NCBI GenBank assembly: GCA_017557635.1
Contig: JAFYYH010000002.1
Location: forward strand, 18,101-82,100
Source of the DNA: Bacteroidaceae bacterium
GTDB taxonomy: Bacteria > Bacteroidota > Bacteroidia > Bacteroidales > Bacteroidaceae
Direction: 5' to 3'
DNA: 64,000 nt
The notes under the pieces are model-generated. The model saw only the letters and a list, made by a program, of their open reading frames with translations. It searched no databases and had not been told where the DNA came from. Position numbers and translations under genes: made by a program. Below, one piece after another: positions 57,532-64,000 of the stretch; the first letter of the stretch is position 1, and each line of letters begins with the position of its first letter.

Positions 57532-59532
57532 TTAATGCCAATCTTCCTTAACAGCGAATATGCTCTTGGGGCACCACTCCAGATAATCAAAGTTCATCTC
57601 GGCATTAGGATTGTCCAGGACAAGCTTCATTCTGAGATAATAGTCATTGTCGGCTTTGAAATAATCTGTAGTGATTACACGGCGGGCTATCAGGTTATAG
57701 TCACGGAATCTCTCAGCCTTGTCCGATGTCCAATGGGAATCGGGGCCCTTCATGTATCCGCGGTTATGCATGGCCTTGTCATCGGCATCGATGGCAACGG
57801 TATCACCCTCGAAATCAGCATCGGCTTTCCAGCGGATATTGGGATTCTCCTGTGCCGAATAGCGCAGATCAGTGGGAATGCCGCACGGTGCCAGACGCAA
57901 CGGGTCGTCACCCACATAGTTCTGAACCACTCCGCAACCTGCCGATCCACGGTAGGAAAGACGCAGTTCCCATGTACCGTCATGCGGAACGGGCGGCAGT
58001 TTGAGCATGATGTCATAGTTACCCTGCAGGTCCAGTCCGTCACCCTGGTAACTGATGTTGGCCACAAACGCACTGCGAACCCACATGCAGTAATTCTGAT
58101 TGAACGAATGGAAATTGGTGGGCTGCAGGAAGCCTACTCCCTCGTAATTGCTCTCAGTCTGTTTCTGACGTGCGCCCGATGTCATGAAGTCAGGAGACAG
58201 CGTACAGCAGTCAACCCTGAGGCGTCGGTCAAGAATATTGTTCCTTATGAAGTCCGAATACTCCAGAATGTCGTCTATGTAGAACATATATCCGTTACAT
58301 CCTTCGTTCATGGTTTCGGATTCCACCTCCAGCACCTTAATGCCGCGATAGAAGCTTCGGCCGAACTCTCCCTCACCGTCGGTACCTACACCGCGGCGGT
58401 TGATGAACACGCCGCTGTATTTCTCGTTACCCAGGATTCTTGAAACACGCATCAGAGAATGCGGGAGGTATGCCTCGAAATAATCTTCAGCATCAATCAG
58501 ACTGGTTTCAACCTTGGCTTTGATAATATCCTCACGACAGTTGAAATTGATGATTGAAGGTACGCTGAACGGAAGTATGTGATAACGTATGAAACGGCGC
58601 AGAGGACAGCGGTCATCGTACCAGATGGTATCGAACCTGTTACCCAGGGTGTCGTATTCGTCTTTGTATGCTTCGTGATATACCTGATTTGCATGATCTA
58701 TCAGATCCTGAAGGCTGGTTATGCCGTGTTGCCCATAGACCTCATCCGTCTCGGCAAAGACCGTAAAACCGTAATTCTTTTCAGGAACATACCTGATCGT
58801 ATAGTCAGAGCCGCCGCCCTGCTTGATGATACCCACATAGGCAGAGTCATAACTTACCGAATAGGTCTCGTCATGCCACCTCTCAAGTGAATCCTCAAGT
58901 CTTACCAGGTCAAGGGCGCTGAAGAACAGGCTTACCTTGGGGTTCTGCTTAACAATATCATAGATGTAATCACCGGATACCCTAATCACTTTATCTACAA
59001 CATGAACCACACCGTTCTGTACGGTGTCATCACCTTTTATGACCACGCTCTCCCTGTTGATTGTAGGACGTGCTTTGATAATGCCGCTCGGCAGTGTGTC
59101 TTCCTTATATCCAAGGACAAGGAAACGGTTCAGCTGGTTTACTGAGGGTAATCCTCCCTCATTCTGTTCCGAGAGGAACAGCACCATGTTGATAAGGTGG
59201 GTACGGACAATGGTGTCACAATCCTCGAACGTAAGCGAATCGATTGAAGGGATGTTTCTTGATTCAAGATATTCTTCAAAAGCGGCATCGGTGGGAGCGA
59301 AACAGGTATATGTACCGTAAGTTTCCAACTCACCGTAAACCCTGGCTTTCTTTAAGACCTTAAGAAATGAACTGAAACCGTAGGCGGAATCCTGCACCAG
59401 ATAATCAGCCATCGTCTGACCGGTAAAGGTGTAATACGTTCCGGGGTGCATTTCATCAAAACATGACACAGACAAGGCGGACAGGGCAACTGCAAAAAGT
59501 GCCCTACGGACAAAAGACAATATTTTATTCAT
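57532..59532 (-). CDS. Fasciclin-domain lipoprotein
   Basis: A 666-aa surface lipoprotein (lipobox ALSVSC). Two FAS1 domains are visible: the first with YGTYTCFAPTDAAFEEYL and NGVVHVVDKVIRV (about residues 40-190), and a diverged second one from DYIYDIVKQNP to about 440 (KNYGFTVFAETDEVYG; NEGCNGYMFYIDDIL). The C-terminal ~220 residues look beta-rich and carbohydrate-binding-like (YDIMLKLPPVPHDGTWELRLSY). Such proteins are common with SusC/D systems, but none lies in the window. Adhesion or polysaccharide binding is inference. Confidence 0.82.
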   Translation of the reverse strand: MNKILSFVRRALFAVALSALSVSCFDEMHPGTYYTFTGQTMADYLVQDSAYGFSSFLKVLKKARVYGELETYGTYTCFAPTDAAFEEYLESRNIPSIDSLTFEDCDTIVRTHLINMVLFLSEQNEGGLPSVNQLNRFLVLGYKEDTLPSGIIKARPTINRESVVIKGDDTVQNGVVHVVDKVIRVSGDYIYDIVKQNPKVSLFFSALDLVRLEDSLERWHDETYSVSYDSAYVGIIKQGGGSDYTIRYVPEKNYGFTVFAETDEVYGQHGITSLQDLIDHANQVYHEAYKDEYDTLGNRFDTIWYDDRCPLRRFIRYHILPFSVPSIINFNCREDIIKAKVETSLIDAEDYFEAYLPHSLMRVSRILGNEKYSGVFINRRGVGTDGEGEFGRSFYRGIKVLEVESETMNEGCNGYMFYIDDILEYSDFIRNNILDRRLRVDCCTLSPDFMTSGARQKQTESNYEGVGFLQPTNFHSFNQNYCMWVRSAFVANISYQGDGLDLQGNYDIMLKLPPVPHDGTWELRLSYRGSAGCGVVQNYVGDDPLRLAPCGIPTDLRYSAQENPNIRWKADADFEGDTVAIDADDKAMHNRGYMKGPDSHWTSDKAERFRDYNLIARRVITTDYFKADNDYYLRMKLVLDNPNAEMNFDYLEWCPKSIFAVKEDWH

Positions 59533-59557
59533 AAGTTATTTGGGTTAGTAACGATTG

Positions 59558-59565
59558 CAAATATA
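59558..59565 (-). promoter_or_regulatory. -7 box for the fasciclin-domain gene
   Basis: TATATTTG on the minus strand, 26-33 bases before the ATG at 59532. No clear -33. Confidence 0.5.
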
Positions 59566-59607
59566 GTATAAATATTCACAATACTGACATATGTACAAAA
59601 TAAAAAA

Positions 59608-59626
59608 AGGCGGTCAGTGACCGCCT
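59608..59626 (-). terminator. Hairpin terminator facing minus, with no gene visible upstream
   Basis: AGGCGGTCA-G-TGACCGCCT, perfect 9-base arms, with seven T on the minus strand. It stands upstream of the fasciclin-gene promoter and would stop transcripts entering from the lysis-cassette side. No minus-strand gene lies between it and 61214. Confidence 0.6.
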
Positions 59627-59698
59627 GTGATCCTTAGCAGAACACCCGTCTCCCCGCCCAGAATACCCCCAAGCCCATTTACACTTTCCCAAAGTCCT

Positions 59699-59728
59699 AA
59701 AAGTGTACCACTTTTGTACCACTTTTTT
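59699..59728. promoter_or_regulatory. Operator-like repeats upstream of the lysis-type cassette
   Basis: AAAAGTG-TAC-CACTTTT (59699-59715) is an inverted repeat. It overlaps a direct repeat, GTACCACTTTT at 59705-59715 and again at 59716-59726. It lies about 45 bases upstream of the -33 element. A binding site for a regulator is plausible but not shown. Confidence 0.35.
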
Positions 59729-59774
59729 CAATCACCATCACTCTAAAACACGCTTTAACTATGTTCCAGCCCCA

Positions 59775-59806
59775 TTTTTATAGTTTAAGAAGAATACGTA
59801 TCTTTG
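59775..59806 (+). promoter_or_regulatory. Promoter of the lysis-type cassette
   Basis: TTTT (59775-59778), a 20-base spacer and TATCTTTG (59799-59806) give a near-consensus host-type promoter. The A-rich leader to ATG 59861 is about 50 bases. Confidence 0.65.
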
Positions 59807-59860
59807 TAAAAGAAGAAATGAAAAACACAACATAAACCGAATAAATCGTCCTATATAGCC

Positions 59861-60361
59861 ATGAACAGAACACACTCCTTACCACTTTTCGGTATCATCA
59901 CAACAATCCTCCTGATGCCAGCTTGCCATTCCAGCAAGCAGACCCAAAAAACCATTTCAGCCACCACAACTATCGCCACCCTGCAGGCAGATAGCATTGT
60001 TCATCAATCAATGGTCACCCACCAAAAGACCGTGACCATAACCTATATTCCGGTATCTCAAAAACCATCAACACCAGACTCTATTCCCGATGTCGCCACT
60101 TCCATTCATGATCTAACCAACCACCTTATATATAATGGCGGTGGCACCATTATCATTAAAGAGGAGACCACCAAGAAACAAGACCAAGCTACAACGACAA
60201 TCCAAACATCTGTTCAGGACACAACCACCACACAAAACACCGACCATAATGAGGCCTATACCCAGCCACCCCGCGCCTCACCCATGCTAGACAAGATCCT
60301 CTATATCCTAATCGCAGCCATCATATTAATACTAATGGCCAGCAGCCGCATTAAACATTAA
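59861..60361 (+). CDS. Lipoprotein with C-terminal membrane segment (unimolecular-spanin-like)
   Basis: A 166-aa protein with an N-terminal hydrophobic stretch and lipobox-like LLMPAC (Cys22), a Thr/Gln-rich low-complexity middle, and a single C-terminal membrane helix (KILYILIAAIILILMASS, about 145-162) ending in basic residues. A lipid anchor at one end and a membrane helix at the other is the layout of unimolecular spanins (T1 gp11 type), which bridge outer and inner membranes during phage lysis. The next gene is a lysozyme, 26 bases on, which supports the idea. No sequence homology is claimed. The -2 Pro makes the lipobox imperfect. Confidence 0.6.
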   Translation: MNRTHSLPLFGIITTILLMPACHSSKQTQKTISATTTIATLQADSIVHQSMVTHQKTVTITYIPVSQKPSTPDSIPDVATSIHDLTNHLIYNGGGTIIIKEETTKKQDQATTTIQTSVQDTTTTQNTDHNEAYTQPPRASPMLDKILYILIAAIILILMASSRIKH

Positions 60362-60387
60362 AACAACCATACAAAAACACAACAACC

Positions 60388-60813
60388 ATGAAAGCAACCA
60401 ACTACGCAATCCTGCTCATCAAAAGTTTTGAGCAGCTACGCCTCCACTCATACCTATGCCCAGCCGGAGTCTGGACCATTGGCTATGGTCACACCGATGG
60501 TGTTAACCGCGGAATGCTCATAACAGAGAAAACCGCCGATGCCTTCCTTGCCCAAGATATCCGCAACGCCGAGCACTGCATCAACCAGATGGACGTTGAC
60601 CTGACCCAGGAACAATTCGATGCCCTGGTATCCTTCGTCTTCAATGTAGGAGTCCGCGCTTTCAATGTTAGCACTCTCCGCAAGAAGATTCTCCGCACCC
60701 CCAATGATCCAACAATAGCCGATGAGTTCCGTCGCTGGGTCTACGCAGGAGACAGGAAACTCCCCGGATTGATCAAGAGAAGAGAGCAAGAAATCAAACT
60801 TTACTATTCATAA
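60388..60813 (+). CDS. Phage-type lysozyme (glycoside hydrolase family 24)
   Basis: A 141-aa endolysin that cleaves MurNAc-GlcNAc bonds. The T4/P22-type catalytic region KSFEQLRLHSYLCPAGVW...TIGYGHTDGV has Glu15, Cys24 and Thr30 at the classic E-8-D/C-5-T spacing, with Cys in place of Asp. SFVFNVGVRAFNVSTLRKKI and RRWVYAGDRKLPGLIKRREQEIKLY complete the fold. There is no signal peptide or SAR segment, so a holin or another membrane breach is needed for export. It lies between a spanin-like and a membrane coiled-coil gene. Confidence 0.93.
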   Translation: MKATNYAILLIKSFEQLRLHSYLCPAGVWTIGYGHTDGVNRGMLITEKTADAFLAQDIRNAEHCINQMDVDLTQEQFDALVSFVFNVGVRAFNVSTLRKKILRTPNDPTIADEFRRWVYAGDRKLPGLIKRREQEIKLYYS

Positions 60814-60826
60814 ACGATGAATTACC

Positions 60827-61138
60827 ATGGAAACACAAATCATAAACCTGGTAATCGATTGCCTTGTGCCGATAATAACAGCTGCAGCAGGCTGGCTTGC
60901 CGGCAAGCGCAAGCGACGCAATGACTTCCTCAAGAACATGCAGGAATCTATAGACATCCTATCCATGGAAAACAAACGCCTGATAGAAGACCTTACCAAC
61001 GTCAATCGTGAAGTCGTAGCCCTCCGCAAGGAAAACGGCGAACTAAAATACTCGGTAGATCAACTATGCCGAGAAAACGTTCAACTCAAAACCGAAGTAC
61101 AGGATCTTCGAAAGCAGATAACAAACGCACCTGCGTAA
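60827..61138 (+). CDS. Small membrane coiled-coil protein of the lysis-type cassette
   Basis: A 103-aa protein with one N-terminal membrane helix (about residues 5-25), a strongly basic stretch (KRKRRND), then a long coiled-coil rich in Glu/Leu/Asn (KRLIEDLTNVNREVVALRKENGELKYS). The basic stretch predicts the coiled-coil to be cytoplasmic, unlike an Rz-type spanin. A holin-like or regulatory role is possible. It starts 13 bases after the lysozyme, so all three genes form one operon. I do not recognise a named family. Confidence 0.65.
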   Translation: METQIINLVIDCLVPIITAAAGWLAGKRKRRNDFLKNMQESIDILSMENKRLIEDLTNVNREVVALRKENGELKYSVDQLCRENVQLKTEVQDLRKQITNAPA

Positions 61139-61141
61139 CAT

Positions 61142-61196
61142 CCGATGCACAGCATCGGTTCCGTCCCGCAACCATCGCCTTTTCCGAAAGCCGATG
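61142..61196. other. Hairpins after the lysis-type cassette
   Basis: CCGATGC-ACA-GCATCGG (61142-61158) is a perfect 7-base stem. A second stem, CATCG.CTTT...AAAG.CGATG (about 61173-61195), follows. Neither has a T-run. They could end or protect the cassette's mRNA. Confidence 0.4.
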
Positions 61197-61213
61197 ATTA
61201 CGGGGCGGCTTAA

Positions 61214-61897
61214 TTAGGGCCGCAGCGCCCAGATGAAAGCCTGTGCAGTCCTTAAAGCCGGATCCTTGAAATGACCACCCAGATTAAAGATAAGAGTACT
61301 CTCCACACCAGGCAGTTCCTTAATCATATCAGACATGGCCCGGATGTTCTGCTCCACAGTGGCCATAGTTTCATTCTTAGTCTTAGCCTCAGCATCCCCA
61401 AGACTCAAATAAATACGTTTAGCGTTAGGATTATGACTTCCGATATACCTCATCCATTCAGGATACCAGACCGATGGCGACGCAGCCGCAACACCCGTAA
61501 ACAAATCACACTCATAGCAGCACCACAATGCGAACAGCCCTGCCAATGAATATCCTCCGATGATAACATCCGCTCCCTTCAGGGAACCAAACCGATGCCT
61601 CATCTCAGGTATCACACCATCCTTTATGATCTCAAGAGTATTCCGGGCACCATCACCAAACGGCACTTTCCCGAATACCGGTGCTGCAGTCCAAGGTGCC
61701 AATTCTGTGTTCCAGTCCTCAACAATCAGGGCGACATATGCGAACCGATGCTTACAGCCCTCCTTTATGGCCGATAATTCCGCATCCAATCCATCAAGCT
61801 CACGAGCATCAATGGCCTCCACCAGCAGCACCTCCGGCTGCTCATCGGCCCGATACACGCAACGCCGTCCCTTAATCTCGAACTCATCCAGATTCAT
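61214..61897 (-). CDS. Alpha/beta-hydrolase, putative esterase
   Basis: A 227-aa cytoplasmic esterase-D-like hydrolase. GGYSLAGLFALW contains the nucleophile elbow (G-Y-S-L-A-G), LSLGDAEAKTKNETM is a likely acid-loop region, and NLGGHFKDPALR holds the candidate catalytic His. I chose ATG 61897 (MNLDEFEIKGRRC); the longer frame to 61990 extends across the promoter with unrelated residues. A TATCTTTG box ends 8 bases before the ATG, so the mRNA is probably leaderless. The substrate is unknown. Confidence 0.82.
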   Translation of the reverse strand: MNLDEFEIKGRRCVYRADEQPEVLLVEAIDARELDGLDAELSAIKEGCKHRFAYVALIVEDWNTELAPWTAAPVFGKVPFGDGARNTLEIIKDGVIPEMRHRFGSLKGADVIIGGYSLAGLFALWCCYECDLFTGVAAASPSVWYPEWMRYIGSHNPNAKRIYLSLGDAEAKTKNETMATVEQNIRAMSDMIKELPGVESTLIFNLGGHFKDPALRTAQAFIWALRP

Positions 61898-61904
61898 ATA
61901 GGTG

Positions 61905-61912
61905 CAAAGATA
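61905..61912 (-). promoter_or_regulatory. -7 box of the esterase gene
   Basis: TATCTTTG on the minus strand, 8 bases before the ATG. A TTTTG lies directly upstream. The predicted leader is 0-3 bases. Confidence 0.6.
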
Positions 61913-61997
61913 ACAAAAGGAGTGAGTCACCGATGCCCTCACGGCCGATATCCAAGTATCGCGGGCTGATAGGCGCAGACCATCCGGCATTCTGCAA

Positions 61998-63354
61998 GTA
62001 GCAGCAGAGTTTTACTTACGGCCCCGCCCTATAGAGGTAGCAGCCAGTGGCCCTCAACCATCGGCCTCCGCATCCCGCTCCAGCCGATGTAACCGTATAT
62101 AGAGCAAACCTCCCGCCAAAGCGCCACTGTCTGGCTTGTTTAACCCAGAACAGCCAGTGCCTGGATGCATGCCTTATCAGATTGTCGGCCGTCAGCCGGA
62201 CGCATAGAATATCCCCGCACACCTTCATCCCTGCAACTCTATGCGCCCGCCTGCCAGCCTCAATGCAGCCGCACCGGTTCCAGTCCCTGTCTGTTCTTCC
62301 CGTGAAGCCCCCTGCAGATAGAAGCCGCATCAAACCCCGAACCTCCCTCCACCAGTACTGCAACCAGAAACCTCCTGCGCACTCAAAGCAGCACTGCAGA
62401 TTAATCAATAAGGAGTTCCGCACCATTACTATATCTATCCCCTCCATGGTGCCAGCACTATTCCAGGTATAGATATAGCAATCGTGCTCCACGCCGTCTT
62501 TTAATTGCGGCTTCGGGCCGCAATCTGGTACGGCTCGCTTAGAGACAGTAGTGCAGACTTTTCCAGTATGTAACATAATGGAATTCTTGATTATGCCCTC
62601 CGTCGCTCCCGCACTCGCTCCTCCAAGCATAATCCCCACTATGTTAAATACTTACAGCATCAGGCGGTCAACCCTCCAAAACAAATGTATCGCACCTGCG
62701 CTTCCTGCTGCGTGCAGCAGGCGCAACCCTTCCGGGTGCTGGGTCGTTCTGTTCCGGCAGAGTCTTTACGGTCCGCACAGCGTCCTCGTAAAGACACAGC
62801 CTACACGTCACTCCTCGGTAGCGTGGCTGGCCAGTCTGCCGGCACAGCCGCCAGCCCGTCCATCCCCGGCTTCATTTTAGGGTGCCGTCTGTTCCGTTAT
62901 CACTCCACAGCCGTCATCCCGCCATCCGGTGCGTGTCCTGCTCGTCGCGCCCAAAGGGCCGCTCCTCGGCCTTCTCCTCGCAGTAACGCTACCGCTCCTG
63001 CTCGTCCTGCTCGGGGGTACGCTAACGCTCCCCCTCGCAGACATTCTTCACGTCATCGATGATTACGTCGGCCGTCACTCGAACGAAACACCTTTGATCT
63101 ACGGAGGAGCCACCTTTGAGATTAAGACTTTATCGTAATGGTACCCAAGTATAATCCACCATCAGTATAAGTGATACTATCAGTCCACAGACAAGCCATA
63201 AATGCCATATTTCCGTACTACAAGCCATCTCTTACCCATATATCCAAATCTCAGTAACCACCGCCACAACCCCGATACCGCACCGGCGGACAAAAGACGG
63301 ACGCAATTACATGAAACATATACCTAATTCATATGAAACACGTACGCAAACACT
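61998..63354. other. Gene-poor, hairpin-rich stretch
   Basis: About 1.36 kb without a convincing gene. ORFs in it (for example 62016-62639 minus) have odd composition, rich in Cys, Trp, Arg and Gly. Stable hairpins are frequent: CTATATCTAT/ATAGATATAG (62429-62438, 62469-62478), ATTGCGGC-TTCGG-GCCGCAAT (about 62502-62522), CCTGCTGC-GT-GCAGCAGG (about 62706-62723), GTCTTTACG/CGTAAAGAC (62762-62770, 62787-62795), and GCCC-AAA-GGGC (about 62950). From ~62930 to 63050 there are irregular repeats of CTCCTGCTCG. In minus frames, protein-like fragments change frame several times, which could be a decayed gene. A large structured RNA is an alternative. Confidence 0.4.
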
Positions 63355-63600
63355 TCACACATCAATCCTTCGCACATGATCTTCCCACGCAATCAAACCG
63401 TCCATCACTCCGCCATCCTTGAGCTCCGAACGCTTTGAGACCATGCATACATCCACGACACATGAAAGACCCACGCTTTCAAAGCCCGGATCCACCTGGC
63501 GCAAACGTAAAACGAACTCTTCCGCGCCAGCCATATCAAACAATTGCGCCCGCATTGCGACCGTAATCTTCCATTTATAAAACTTCTCGTTGCCCACCAT
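63355..63600 (-). CDS. Hypothetical small protein
   Basis: An 81-aa ORF with balanced composition (KFYKWKITVAMRAQLFD, AEEFVLRLRQVDPGFESVG, DGLIAWEDHVRRIDV) that reads like a real protein, unlike the other ORFs of this stretch. I do not recognise the family. I chose ATG 63600 over the TTG at 63603. It has no clear promoter or ribosome-binding site. It is flanked by two near-identical 18-base direct repeats (63329-63346 and 63610-63627). Confidence 0.4.
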   Translation of the reverse strand: MVGNEKFYKWKITVAMRAQLFDMAGAEEFVLRLRQVDPGFESVGLSCVVDVCMVSKRSELKDGGVMDGLIAWEDHVRRIDV

Positions 63601-63603
63601 CAA

Positions 63604-63905
63604 AGAGACTCATATGAAAAACGTCCGGAATAAAACCGGAGACAAACCTGCTGTCAACCCTTTCAAACCAGCTATAAACCAGAATCGTACCAAAACAAAG
63701 CAGTCGCCCGCATGAATCGGACGGAAAAAGACCAATAACATACGCATGAGCTCTCCCGCTTACAGAAGCCACATTAACAATATACAGTAATAATATATAA
63801 TGCAATCAAAGTGGTAATAACCTCAAAACTTACATGTGACGAATAGCTTTCGTTTGCAAAACAGTGCAAAGCAATATTTTAATAAGCTTGGTCAAACAAA
63901 ATATG
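63604..63905. other. Non-coding stretch
   Basis: About 300 bases, AT-rich to the right, with no supportable gene, RNA or strong hairpin. It holds one of the two 18-base direct repeats. Confidence 0.5.
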
Positions 63906-63913
63906 TATATTTG
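63906..63913 (+). promoter_or_regulatory. -7 box of a gene beginning at the window edge
   Basis: TATATTTG fits the consensus, in an AT-rich setting. About 80 bases downstream an ATG at 63994 could start a gene that continues past the window. No coding evidence is available. Confidence 0.4.
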
Positions 63914-64000
63914 CATTAATAAGATTTAAAGAATCTGCAGGTTGTCATAGAGTAACATCTTTTGAATTGATTAATTAGCGATAATAACAGATTATGGATA

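Noticed and set aside
57535-58443. 302-codon plus-strand ORF inside the fasciclin-domain gene
   Set aside because: Shadow ORF; the minus frame is a coherent lipoprotein with FAS1 motifs.
62016-62639. 207-codon minus-strand ORF in the hairpin-rich region
   Set aside because: Composition rich in Cys, Trp, Arg and Gly, a GTG start and no family resemblance. At most part of a decayed gene.
62929-63138. 69-codon plus-strand ORF with a leucine-rich start
   Set aside because: The leucines arise from the CTCCTGCTCG repeats. The last 30 residues look protein-like, but nothing supports an intact gene.

Overview
The window looks like chromosome of an anaerobic gut- or rumen-type Bacteroidales (Bacteroides/Prevotella-like). 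The reasons are: promoters of the TAnnTTTG (-7) and TTTG (-33) type, few Shine-Dalgarno sequences, many SPII lipoproteins, a two-subunit-in-one glycyl-tRNA synthetase, 2-oxoacid:ferredoxin oxidoreductase, and the Bacteroidetes order of the division/cell-wall cluster. Most genes lie in tightly packed operons with ATGA overlaps. I see no rRNA, CRISPR array, transposase or integrase.

Layout. 0-8.3 kb: start of a MATE transporter, a tandem pair of transglutaminase-like lipoproteins (one has lost its catalytic residues), and an operon of HAD phosphatase, etfB, etfA and acyl-CoA dehydrogenase. 8.3-16.3 kb: small lipoprotein, queA, a purN-deoD-prmC-recX-comF operon, and groES-groL. 16.3-24.4 kb: murF-SGNH hydrolase-folP-cdaA operon, an outer-membrane barrel protein, tRNA-Leu, sppA, an S41 protease lipoprotein and a DUF3316-like protein. 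24.4-32.2 kb: parC, glyS, an FKBP lipoprotein and a four-subunit 2-oxoacid:ferredoxin oxidoreductase. 32.3-36.8 kb: two acyl-CoA synthetases, each paired with an XRE-cupin regulator. 37-40.3 kb: gyrB, rpsT, tRNA-Glu, recO. 40.3-55.5 kb: the complete dcw cluster, mraZ-rsmH-ftsL-ftsI-murE-mraY-murD-ftsW-murG::murC-ftsQ-ftsA-ftsZ, with MurG and MurC fused in one reading frame. 55.6-59.6 kb: SulP transporter and a fasciclin-domain lipoprotein. 59.6-64 kb: an accessory-looking region with a lysis-type cassette (spanin-like lipoprotein, GH24 lysozyme, membrane coiled-coil protein), an esterase, then about 2 kb without convincing genes.

How genes work together. The oxidoreductase and the two acyl-CoA synthetases converge on one intergenic spot and together could interconvert branched-chain or aryl carboxylic acids, their CoA esters and 2-oxoacids. 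The dcw cluster has its own MraZ operator and promoter, and murF sits with the c-di-AMP synthase gene cdaA in another operon.

The most unusual pattern is a set of five palindromic intergenic elements (8.36-8.61, 10.44-10.65, 14.08-14.21, 32.18-32.34 and 38.95-39.09 kb). Two share a GGGGACGGTTC core. Three of them reach into or supply stop codons of the flanking genes. The other main candidates for novelty are the stand-alone lysis cassette, the MurG-MurC fusion, and the hairpin-rich gene-poor stretch at 62.0-63.3 kb.
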